Shown: piece by piece, positions 24,012 through 32,010 of the stretch
Position numbering within the stretch: position 1 is the first letter of the stretch
Layout: each line of letters opens with the position of its first letter
Source of the DNA: Lachnospiraceae bacterium
GTDB lineage: Bacteria; Bacillota; Clostridia; Lachnospirales; Lachnospiraceae
Assembly (NCBI GenBank): GCA_021199475.1
Contig: JAJQHZ010000053.1
Location: 1 to 45,835 of the forward strand
DNA length: 45,835 nt
Direction: 5' to 3'
Made by a program: the position numbers and the translations under genes
Notes under the pieces: model-generated
Told to the model about the DNA's origin: nothing
Seen by the model: the letters and a program-made list of their open reading frames with translations, nothing else
Database searches by the model: none

Positions 24012-24104
24012 GCAGTGGAAGCAGGTCCGCTCATTGGATTGGTCTATCTGGTCGGGGGCTGCGCGGCAATTGGGCTTTTGTATCTGGTATGAGTGGTGCT
24101 GTGA
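24012..24104 (+). pseudogene. Decayed copy of the 3' end of the gene at 19752
   Basis: Reads AVEAGPLIGLVYLVGGCAAI.. in register with the last 31 codons of the small membrane protein ending at 20093; about 77 of 93 bases match by eye. The Trp codon TGG has become TGA at 24090-24092 and no start is present. With the intact gene it forms a direct repeat flanking the two-ATPase island. Confidence 0.8.
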
Positions 24105-24124
24105 AATTGATAATTTCATTACCT

Positions 24125-25012
24125 TCAGAACACCGGCACGGCATCGGTCACATTTTCGCCATAATACACGTCCTGTACAAATGCCAGAAATTCCTTTGCG
24201 GGCGCAGAGGCATTTGGGCGCGAGTAGATACCATAGGATACGGTGAATTTCCATGGACACGGAAGAAAGACCATGTCGTAAAAAATATCCTGCATACACG
24301 TGGGGGCGAACAGAATATTTTGCCGGTAGCTGCAGTTCCAGATCAGTGGCCCGCCATAGGGTTCGGAATCCACGATAGGAATCTGCAGTCTTTTCAATTC
24401 TGCCAGCAGCCTTTCCTGCTGATCAATGACCAGCTCCTGGAAGAAAATCACGGAGTATTGCTTCATATCTTCGATGGTCAGTCTGTCTCTGACGGCGAGC
24501 GGATGTCCTTTGGCCACCGCACAGCCGAGCGGCACGTCACAGATTTTCAGGAAGTCCCACTTTTCCAGCTCTGGTTTGTTTGTATACATGCTTTCGATGA
24601 GATCGGCTTCAGGCAGAGCGGAAGGATTTTCATCTATATTGATCAGATGGATGTCGTAATGCTTCTGCTTTTTGGAGAAGAGAACCCACAGATCATACAC
24701 CAGACGTATTTTGAGAAAGAGCGAGGTGCCGACACAGATGGTGTTATCGCGGGTGTCAATCTGGCGCAGCTCGCTGCGGATTTTTTGCCCGAGCCGGACA
24801 TATTCGGTGGCTTCCTCCTTTAGAAACTGTCCTGCCTTCGTCAGCTCCAGTCCATGTCTGGTTCGGATGAAAAGGGTAACCTGTAAATCCTGTTCCAGAT
24901 GGTTGATCTGCTGGATGACGGCGCTCGGGGTGATATAGAGTGCGGCCGCGGCTTTGGAAAAGTTCAGGTATTCCGCTGCGAGCAGGAACGTGTCGAGCTG
25001 TCTGTTATACAT
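24125..25012 (-). CDS. LysR-family transcriptional regulator
   Basis: This 295-aa protein has the N-terminal winged helix-turn-helix of LysR regulators, residues 1-60: LDTFLLAAEYLNFSKAAAALYITPSAVIQQINHLEQDLQVTLFIR. An effector-binding domain similar to periplasmic binding proteins follows. AAGGAG precedes ATG 25012 on the minus strand. It is transcribed away from the flavin reductase gene, with a 223-base shared control region. Such divergent pairs usually mean that the regulator activates its neighbour in response to the substrate. The substrate cannot be read from the sequence. Confidence 0.93.
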   Translation of the reverse strand: MYNRQLDTFLLAAEYLNFSKAAAALYITPSAVIQQINHLEQDLQVTLFIRTRHGLELTKAGQFLKEEATEYVRLGQKIRSELRQIDTRDNTICVGTSLFLKIRLVYDLWVLFSKKQKHYDIHLINIDENPSALPEADLIESMYTNKPELEKWDFLKICDVPLGCAVAKGHPLAVRDRLTIEDMKQYSVIFFQELVIDQQERLLAELKRLQIPIVDSEPYGGPLIWNCSYRQNILFAPTCMQDIFYDMVFLPCPWKFTVSYGIYSRPNASAPAKEFLAFVQDVYYGENVTDAVPVF

Positions 25013-25057
25013 GCTGTTCTCCTTCGCTAATTGGTTATTAGAAATATCTTAAAACTA

Positions 25058-25103
25058 TTGTAAGTTATTTTCTCTTTTCTTACAAGTAGGAAAATGCTAA
25101 AAT
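25058..25103 (+). promoter_or_regulatory. LysR-box-like inverted repeat and -10 of the flavin reductase
   Basis: TTGTAAG (25058-25064) and CTTACAA (25079-25085) form an inverted repeat with a 14-base spacer, a plausible LysR operator. A -10 TAAAAT lies at 25098-25103. The corresponding -35 position is poor, as expected for an activated promoter. Confidence 0.6.
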
Positions 25104-25235
25104 CTGTTTAACATGCAAATAGGATTTTGCTGTTTGCTGCTTTATGTTCTGGGAATTACAAAGAGCATATCGCAGTGGCGCAGATGGAGACGGCAAAAGG
25201 CCGTTTTCAAGTAAAAGAGAAGGAGGAGCAGTTTT

Positions 25236-27383
25236 ATGGGCAAATATCTTTCCCGCCGGGACTTCTTAAAGGGAGCTGCGGCGGCAGGTGCAGGCGCGGC
25301 GATGATGGGCGTGTTTCATCTTCCGGTAGCCGCGGAGGAAGAAGCGGCATCCGCCGGGATCTATACACCGGGTACCTATACGGCGTCCGCGCAGGGAATT
25401 TCGAGCGCGGTGACGGTGACAATGACGTTTGATGAGAACAGCATTACCGATGTGGTCGTTGACGCGTCCGGGGAGACGGAGAGCATCGGGGCGGCTGCTG
25501 CGGATGAGCTCGCACAGGCGATTCTGGATGCGCAGTCTGCAGACATTGATGCGGTGAGCGGGGCGACCATTACCTCTACCGCTGCGATGGAAGCGGCGGC
25601 GAACTGTATCGCGCAGGCGAAGGGGGAGGCTGTGGCCGCGTCGGAGGAGGAATCCGCGACAACGACATCCTCCGCGCGCCCGTTTGGCTATATGTGCGAT
25701 GAGGACTGGCTGGGCGAGGCACCGGTGATCGATCCGTCAGAGATTGCAGAGACGAAAACCTTTGATGTCGTTGTAGTCGGCGGCGGACATGCCGGGACGC
25801 AGGCGGCACTCGCGGCCGCGCAGCTGGGTGCATCAGTAGCTGTGATTGAGAACCATGAGGATGGAAATATCACCTACCGCGGCGACGACATCTGCTCTTA
25901 CAATTCGAAACTTCTTCAGAGCTGGGGCTTTGGACCGTATGATCTGGAGGAAATCGTGAATGAATACGTGCGCCGCGCGAACGGGCGCTGCGATACGGAC
26001 GTCATCCGTGCATTTGTGTACAATTCCGGTGAGATGATGGACAATCTTGCCTCTCTGGTTCCGGATACCTCGAACGTGTTTGATTACGAGGGCGGTCAGT
26101 GCATCGTGCAGATCGCGTATAATAAGCCGGATGGCAGCTCCTATCCGGTGGAGAGTGAAGGCTACAAGATGTGGGCGTCCACATTCCAGTCCATCGGCAC
26201 CATGAATGAGCAGCCGGTCGGAAAAGCGGGTCTGACGGATGTCAGCCGTCTGACTGAGCTGGAGACCTACTGCCGCGACGAGGCAGAGAATCTGGGTGCG
26301 GAATGGTTCTGCAGCACAGAGGCGGTTGTCCTGACGCAGGATGAGAACGGCAAAGTGACCGGCATGATCGGACAGGACGCGGATGGCAATTACATTGAGT
26401 TCGCGGCTAACAAGGGCGTCATCCTTGCGACCGGCGACTTTGGCGGCAATGTGGATATGGTCTGGGAGCTGTGCTCCGAGGTTGGCGAGTACGCAGAGCG
26501 AGTTGGTATTACGCGCGAGAGCGTCGGCGGCATGACGGACTGCACAGGCTATGGCCATAAGATGGGCTGCTGGGCAGGCGGCATGATCGAGACGCATCCG
26601 CGTCCCATCGCAGTAAACTGCCCGAATCTTGGCTTTGGCCCGTGGGGAACTACTCCGTGTCTGTGGCTGAACTGCCAGGGCAAACGTTTTATGAATGAGG
26701 CGATGGCCGGTCTTGCGCTGGTACAGTCTCTGCATCAGCCGATGCCGACGACGGACAGCAGCAACTTCGCGATCATGGATAAGAACTATATGGAATACAT
26801 CCAGCGCGCGGGTCTGGATCACGGTGCGCCGAACTGGGGCTATCAGGAAGGTATGGATATTTTCGAGGCGGATATGGAAGCGCTGGATCCGGCGGAAGGC
26901 TCCGGAACGGTACAGGGACTTGAGATTGCGAATAAGACCTCACCAATGTCCAATACTGTTTATGTTGGAGACACAGCGGAGGAAGCGATGCGCAATGCAG
27001 GTCTTGCGGAGGATGTGATCGCGAACGCGCTGGAATCTCTTGAGCGGTATAATGAGCTCTGCGCAAACGGCGATGACGAGGATTACTGCAAGAGCGCAGA
27101 GTGCATGATCGCCATCGAAGAGGGTCCGTTCTATGTCGCACTGCAGAGTACGAAGGGCCTTTATAACTGCGGTCTGAACACGATTACCGGACTTGTGGTC
27201 AATGGCAATATGCAGGTGCTCAACAGCACCCGCGACGCGGTGATCGAGGGTCTGTACGCGGTCGGCAACTGCATGGGCCAGCGGTTTGGCAATTCCTATA
27301 ACTGCCCGTCCGCAGGCAACAACATGGGCAATGCGATGACGACCGGACGTGTGGCCGGCAAGCACTGCGCGAGCCTCGAGTAA
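25236..27383 (+). CDS. Exported FMN/FAD-dependent reductase (fumarate reductase flavoprotein family)
   Basis: This 715-aa protein begins with a twin-arginine signal (SRRDFLKGAAAAGAGAAMM), so it is exported folded. Residues 40-125 form an FMN_bind domain with the covalent-flavin motif DAVSGATITS (near 105-114), normally flavinylated by ApbE. From residue 175 there is a FAD-binding domain: VVVVGGGHAGTQAALAAAQLGASVAVIE, GVILATGDFGG, and a C-terminal SAGNNMGNAMTTGRVAGKH. This architecture is that of extracytoplasmic reductases used by gut anaerobes to respire fumarate-like or diet-derived unsaturated acids. The true acceptor is unknown and no cytochrome partner is adjacent. AAGGAGG precedes ATG 25236. 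Confidence 0.93.
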   Translation: MGKYLSRRDFLKGAAAAGAGAAMMGVFHLPVAAEEEAASAGIYTPGTYTASAQGISSAVTVTMTFDENSITDVVVDASGETESIGAAAADELAQAILDAQSADIDAVSGATITSTAAMEAAANCIAQAKGEAVAASEEESATTTSSARPFGYMCDEDWLGEAPVIDPSEIAETKTFDVVVVGGGHAGTQAALAAAQLGASVAVIENHEDGNITYRGDDICSYNSKLLQSWGFGPYDLEEIVNEYVRRANGRCDTDVIRAFVYNSGEMMDNLASLVPDTSNVFDYEGGQCIVQIAYNKPDGSSYPVESEGYKMWASTFQSIGTMNEQPVGKAGLTDVSRLTELETYCRDEAENLGAEWFCSTEAVVLTQDENGKVTGMIGQDADGNYIEFAANKGVILATGDFGGNVDMVWELCSEVGEYAERVGITRESVGGMTDCTGYGHKMGCWAGGMIETHPRPIAVNCPNLGFGPWGTTPCLWLNCQGKRFMNEAMAGLALVQSLHQPMPTTDSSNFAIMDKNYMEYIQRAGLDHGAPNWGYQEGMDIFEADMEALDPAEGSGTVQGLEIANKTSPMSNTVYVGDTAEEAMRNAGLAEDVIANALESLERYNELCANGDDEDYCKSAECMIAIEEGPFYVALQSTKGLYNCGLNTITGLVVNGNMQVLNSTRDAVIEGLYAVGNCMGQRFGNSYNCPSAGNNMGNAMTTGRVAGKHCASLE

Positions 27384-27748
27384 GAGGATGATACATACCG
27401 AATCTCAGAAGCGGCCGTAAGGGAATGGCGGACCGTTTGCGGGTATGAAATTGTATAAAATGAAATAAAAAGTCGGTTATAAGGGGCAGATATCTGCAAT
27501 GATTTGATGCGGTATAGCTCTGGAACCGGATGATTCTTAAGCAAAGTCGGATACCAGGTGCGAGTGTGTGGATTGACCGGTGAAAGTGTTATTTCATAAA
27601 GCATCTGGTATTCCGATACGTGTGGTTTGCCGAAGAATCGCGGCATATGCGATGGAAGCAGCATACAATCATGCATCATAAGATGGCAGTGTGCATGAAC
27701 GGTTAGAGATGATTCATGAATTCATATTGGCGGAAACGGAGCGAATGA
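27384..27748. other. Intergenic stretch without recognised features
   Basis: 365 bases between the flavin reductase and the TPR-like gene. No ORF with a ribosome binding site, no clear terminator and no convincing promoter were found. The sequence is of mixed composition and could hold decayed DNA. Confidence 0.5.
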
Positions 27749-28453
27749 ATGGGTATGGATGCAATCTGGGATAATACGGAAATCGACGAAGGGCAGGATG
27801 CAAAGAGGGAACTGATTGAGATTTATACAGAAAAGGCTCTGACGGCTTATCAGGGTGGAAAGATGGCGGAGGCAGCGCGGTATGCCAAACGGATTCTTTC
27901 CTATGACCCGGAGGATGTAAACGCTTTGTTTTTAAAGGGCGCCACCATTGGCCGTTCATCCAAACCGGGCGATCTGCACATCCGCCAGGCGTTCCAGGTC
28001 TGGAAGCCTCTGATGAAGCGGGTGAGCGGTTCCGAACGTCAGGATCTGTACGAAGCCATCCGCTATGCGTTTGCCGTGATGACCGAGAGCCCGGTGATGG
28101 TCGCGTTCCGCTTCTGGACCAGCTATTACAATCAGCAGACCATTGCGACGCTGCGCGATGTGCTGCAGGAACTGACCGATCTGGAGCAGGCCCTTCCGGA
28201 GACGGAGGAGGAGAAGCAGTGGATTCTCCCGCTGTTCCGGGAAAACTATACGACCTGGGTGTACGATGTAGTCGGAGCAGACCTGGCCGTGCCGACGGGC
28301 AAAAATCGTCCTCTTCTTGAGACCTTCTATGAAATGCTTTGCCTGCTGTGTAAGATGGCAGAAAAGATGCCTCCGGAGCAGAAGGGGAATGCGCTTCTTT
28401 TAAAGCGTACAAAGCTGGCCATGGATAATTTCTGCAGGAGGAATCAATGGTGA
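27749..28453 (+). CDS. TPR-like helical protein, unknown function
   Basis: This 234-aa soluble protein has the segment LTAYQGGKMAEAARYAKRILSYDPEDVNALFLKGATI (about residues 30-67). It resembles tetratricopeptide repeats, which are protein-protein interaction modules. The rest is predicted helical. A second in-frame ATG two codons later is an alternative start. Its 3' end overlaps the converging permease gene by 10 bases (28444-28453). No specific pathway can be assigned. Confidence 0.75.
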   Translation: MGMDAIWDNTEIDEGQDAKRELIEIYTEKALTAYQGGKMAEAARYAKRILSYDPEDVNALFLKGATIGRSSKPGDLHIRQAFQVWKPLMKRVSGSERQDLYEAIRYAFAVMTESPVMVAFRFWTSYYNQQTIATLRDVLQELTDLEQALPETEEEKQWILPLFRENYTTWVYDVVGADLAVPTGKNRPLLETFYEMLCLLCKMAEKMPPEQKGNALLLKRTKLAMDNFCRRNQW

Positions 28454-29712
28454 CCACTTTTTTCTTCCTTTAATTTTTGCTGTTTCACACCATACAGAAC
28501 CACCTTGCGGATGATGTCGTATACCACCGCGAAGACCGGCACGCCGACGATCATTCCGACGAAGCCGAACAGCCCGCCAAAGGTGAGGATGGCAAACAGT
28601 ACCCAGAAGCTGGAGAGCCCGGTCACATTTCCGAGAATGCGCGGTCCCAGGATGTTTCCGTCAAACTGCTGCAGGATCAGAATGAAGATCAGAAAAATCA
28701 CCGCCTTTACGGGGCTGACCATCAGAATCAACAGGAAGGACGGGATCGCGCCGATGTAAGGCCCGAAAAATGGAATGATGTTCGTGACACCGACGATGAC
28801 ACTGATCAGCACTGCGTAGGGCAGCCGAAGGAGCAGCATCCCGATGAAACAGATCACGCCGATAATCAGAGAATCAACCAGCCGTCCGTTGATGAATCCG
28901 CTGAATACCCGGTCCGCATAGCGCACCTCTTCCAGAATGCGTTCGGACCATTTCTTACCAAAAATACTGTAATTGATGAGCTTCGCCTGCGCGGCGAATT
29001 TTTTTCTGCTTCCAAGGATGTAGATGGCGGCAATCAGGCCAATCAGTATGTTGGAAAGCATGGTGAGCAGACCGGAAACACCGCTCTGGAGATTCCCAAT
29101 CAGCACTTCGATATTTGGAATCAGCGTCGACTGGATCCAGTTCGGAATCGAAGTGGAAAAGCTTTCAGAAAGCTCAGTGATATAGTTACTGAGCGTCTCA
29201 TTATCTCCCGCATATTTTAACAGCCATTCCGAAGCACTCTCGATGCTTTTCGGAATCTGGCGGACAATCGAATAGACGGTCTCAAGCAGGGTGGGAAGCA
29301 CCAGAATTAAAAGAGTGAAAACCACCGCCAGACCAAGGACCATCGTAATCAGTACACTGAGCCCCGGAACCAGCTTCATCGGGGCGTTTTTATGCGCACG
29401 GCAGCGCAATGAGCTTTGCGGCTTTGCCGCTCGCGGCCGGCGCGTGCGAGCAGGGGAGGAAGCTTCCCTGCTCGATTGTTTACTGAAAAAATTGGTAAGC
29501 TTTTCTTCAATAAAATTGCAGCTTGGCTTCAGGATGTAGGCCAGAACCGCACCGATGATGAATGGCATCAGCACATTGACCAGTGTTTTGGCTGTACTTT
29601 TAATTCCACTGAAACGAAATACAATGAAAAACAGAAGAATGGCGAGTGCCGCAGCGCCGAAAAGCGCCAGCATCAGCCGGAGATAGTGATTATTCGTTCT
29701 CTTTGTTTCCAT
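28444..29712 (-). CDS. AI-2E family permease (PerM/YtvI-like) with in-frame insertion
   Basis: This 422-aa polytopic membrane protein has N-terminal helices near residues 14-34 and 44-62. The typical C-terminal half contains FINGRLVDSLIIGVICFIGMLLLRLPYAVLISVIVGVTNIIPFFGPYIGAIPSFLLI and the QQFDGNILGPRILG block. Family members include AI-2 exporters and sodium or potassium/proton antiporters, so the substrate is unknown. Start 29712 (METKRTNNHY) has GGGAGGG upstream; a longer frame to 29841 lacks support. Residues of about 78-112 (SKQSSREASSPARTRRPRAA and following) are basic, foreign to the family and encoded by a GC-rich palindromic segment (29377-29481). Confidence 0.88.
   Translation of the reverse strand: METKRTNNHYLRLMLALFGAAALAILLFFIVFRFSGIKSTAKTLVNVLMPFIIGAVLAYILKPSCNFIEEKLTNFFSKQSSREASSPARTRRPRAAKPQSSLRCRAHKNAPMKLVPGLSVLITMVLGLAVVFTLLILVLPTLLETVYSIVRQIPKSIESASEWLLKYAGDNETLSNYITELSESFSTSIPNWIQSTLIPNIEVLIGNLQSGVSGLLTMLSNILIGLIAAIYILGSRKKFAAQAKLINYSIFGKKWSERILEEVRYADRVFSGFINGRLVDSLIIGVICFIGMLLLRLPYAVLISVIVGVTNIIPFFGPYIGAIPSFLLILMVSPVKAVIFLIFILILQQFDGNILGPRILGNVTGLSSFWVLFAILTFGGLFGFVGMIVGVPVFAVVYDIIRKVVLYGVKQQKLKEEKSGHH
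29377..29481. repeat. GC-rich palindromic segment inserted in the AI-2E permease gene
   Basis: Contains the inverted repeat CGAGCAGGG (29447-29455) / CCCTGCTCG (29466-29474) with a 10-base centre, next to a run of GC-rich short palindromes (GCGGC..GCCGC, CGCGGCCGGCGCG, 29418-29446). About 105 bases replace what is normally a short loop in the protein while keeping the frame. Another inverted-repeat unit at 39621-39667 has a similar CGCG-rich centre. Confidence 0.65.
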
Positions 29713-30091
29713 TTTTCCCTCCCACCAACGGGTTTCCCACATTTGTAAACGTATCGATTCCTGAACTGCCATATGTCTGAGGTCTGAGCAGCCAAAGGGT
29801 ATATTACTAAATACCGCAGATTTTTCGTGCGTCCTGTTCATAACCCAGATAAACCAAGATCAAACGTTTGCCATTTTGCGAAATAAATGATTCTTAAGTT
29901 TCTGATAGCTATGAAACTTTTGTGAACGGATACAAAATATCATATCAAATGATAAAAATCAATAGGATACCTGCGAATGCTGATTGGACAATTGCCGGTA
30001 TTTGTCTAAAAATGTTTAAAAACAGGCAGAAGCATATTTACTATGATCTTTTTAGTGGAGTCTGTAAAACCGGTGTACAGCCGGAATTGTC
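29713..30091. other. Intergenic stretch before the phosphate transporter
   Basis: 379 bases between divergent genes. No credible ORF. The left part should contain the promoter of the AI-2E permease gene, but I cannot pick it out. The right part leads into the PhoP-box-like repeats at 30092. Confidence 0.4.
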
Positions 30092-30119
30092 TTTACATAG
30101 ATTTTACATACCCTTTACG
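30092..30119 (+). promoter_or_regulatory. PhoP-box-like triple TTTACA repeat
   Basis: TTTACA, TTTACA and TTTACG begin at 30092, 30103 and 30114, an exact 11-bp period. PhoP boxes of Firmicutes are TT(A/T/C)ACA hexamers repeated every 11 bp. The block continues with CCGATATCGCATTT and ends about 65 bases before the Na/phosphate transporter start. The whole block recurs at 33532-33605. Confidence 0.75.
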
Positions 30120-30186
30120 CATACCCGATATCGCATTTCGCATAAACACGCTAAACTGGCACCGTATTATAGCAAAGGAGAAAACG

Positions 30187-31878
30187 ATGAACGAGAAAGT
30201 TGAGATTATTTTTGGCCTGTTTGGCGGACTGGCGATTTTCATTTTTGGAATGAATCTGATGAGCGAGTGCCTGCAGAAGGCCGCGGGAGAGCGGATGAAG
30301 CAGATTCTGGGGCTGCTGACAAGAAACCGTCTGCTGGGCGTACTGGCGGGGGCGCTTGTGACGGCAGTGCTCCAGAGCAGCAGCGCGACGACGGTGATGG
30401 CGATTGGCTTTGTCAGCGCCGGGCTGATGACGCTGCCGCAGGCGATTTCGATTATTTTCGGCGCGAATATCGGAACGACGATCACGGCACAGATTATCGC
30501 GTTTAAGATTACCGATTATATTTATGTATTTATTTTTGTTGGATTTATCATTTCGTTCGTTTGCAAAAAAGAGCGGATGAAAAATATCGGTCTTACGCTG
30601 TTTGCGTTTGGTCTGCTGTTCCTCGGAATAGAAACGATGGGAGATGTGATGAAGCCGTTGGCTTCCAGCCCGGTGTTTACCAGTATGATTGCGAAGGTTG
30701 CAGATATTCCGGTTCTGGGTATTCTGGTTGGTACGCTGATGACATTGGTGGTGCAGAGCAGCAGTGCGACGATCGCCGTGCTTCAGAACTTTGCCTCCCA
30801 GGCGGGGGCGGACGGCGTGACGAGTATTCTGGGTCTGGCCGGTGCGATTCCGATTCTGCTTGGCGACAACATCGGTACGACAATCACGGCGCTTCTGGCC
30901 TCCATCGGTCAGTCGAAGGACGCGAAGCGAACCGCGCTCGCGCACTCCCTGTTTAATATTTCCGGCGCGGTGCTTTTCATCTGGTTTGTAAAGCCCTACG
31001 CGGCCTTTATCCAGTATATTTCACCAAGCGGCGCTGAGGTGGATGTGATTTCAAGGCAGATTGCGAATGCTCACACGATTTTTAACATTACGATGACCAT
31101 CCTCTGGATTCCGCTCCTTGGGTTCATGGTAAAGATGGTGATGAAGCTTATTCCGGATGGGAAGATGGAGGAAGTGGATCCGGCTACGCCGCTGTTTCTG
31201 GACAAGAATGTTCTTTCTCAGCCGGCAGCCGCTCTGAAGCTGGTGGCGAAGGAAACGCTCCACTGCGGGGAAGTGGCAAGGACGATGCTGCAGGATGTAT
31301 GCCGCACGGTGAAAAGCGAGGACACGCAGCTTTTGGCAAAGGTACGGGAATATGGCACTGCGATGGAGTCCCTGCAGGGAGAGATTAATGATTATCTGGC
31401 AGATCTGTTCTCTTCGGGTGCGCTGACAGAACAGCAGGCGACGGAGACGGCAAAGCTGATGTACGTGCTCAGCGATGTAGAACGTATGGGTAGCCTTTCT
31501 GTGGAGATGGCTGAGGCAGTACAGGAAAAGCTGGATAAGGGCTATGGCTATTCGAAGGAAGCGATGCATGATCTCGAAGAGAGCCTGAAGCAGATTGACA
31601 AGATGTATACGAATGCTTTGAACGCTCTGGCGAAGGGGGACGATGCGGCTCTGCAGAAAATCATCCGCCACAAGGATGAGGTGCTTGATCTGGATATCAA
31701 GATGCGAAAATCACATATGAAGCGTGTCACGGAGGGAAAATGTAAGAAGAGCCTGACCGCGCCGTTCATGCGGATCCTGCACTGCATTGACCGTATGGGC
31801 AACAGCTGTGTAAACCTCGCGGAAATTGCAATGAATCAGCTCGATTTTGAGTATTTTATCGCGGAGGACGGGAAGTAA
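30187..31878 (+). CDS. Na/Pi cotransporter family protein with PhoU-like C-terminus
   Basis: This 563-aa protein resembles NptA/YjbB. Two repeated membrane domains each contain the family signature, TAVLQSSSATTVMAIGF (Q63) and TLVVQSSSATIAVLQ, plus FGANIGTTIT and LGDNIGTTITA. From about residue 345 there is a soluble, helical PhoU-like domain. The protein should move phosphate across the membrane with sodium, with the direction uncertain (YjbB exports). Start 30187 has AAAGGAG at 30174-30180; the upstream open frame from 30043 is excluded because it runs through the regulatory repeats. The PhoP-box-like array upstream predicts induction by phosphate starvation. Confidence 0.93.
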   Translation: MNEKVEIIFGLFGGLAIFIFGMNLMSECLQKAAGERMKQILGLLTRNRLLGVLAGALVTAVLQSSSATTVMAIGFVSAGLMTLPQAISIIFGANIGTTITAQIIAFKITDYIYVFIFVGFIISFVCKKERMKNIGLTLFAFGLLFLGIETMGDVMKPLASSPVFTSMIAKVADIPVLGILVGTLMTLVVQSSSATIAVLQNFASQAGADGVTSILGLAGAIPILLGDNIGTTITALLASIGQSKDAKRTALAHSLFNISGAVLFIWFVKPYAAFIQYISPSGAEVDVISRQIANAHTIFNITMTILWIPLLGFMVKMVMKLIPDGKMEEVDPATPLFLDKNVLSQPAAALKLVAKETLHCGEVARTMLQDVCRTVKSEDTQLLAKVREYGTAMESLQGEINDYLADLFSSGALTEQQATETAKLMYVLSDVERMGSLSVEMAEAVQEKLDKGYGYSKEAMHDLEESLKQIDKMYTNALNALAKGDDAALQKIIRHKDEVLDLDIKMRKSHMKRVTEGKCKKSLTAPFMRILHCIDRMGNSCVNLAEIAMNQLDFEYFIAEDGK

Positions 31879-32010
31879 GGCATCGATCCTGTGAAGGTAT
31901 GCGGGAGCACATGAAAGAGCATGAATCCAGAGATTTTTTGCTGTGGATAATAGTTATTGCGGGTACCTGCGCTCTCTGGAAGAAAAAAGGCTGTCGCCGC
32001 GGCGGATGAA

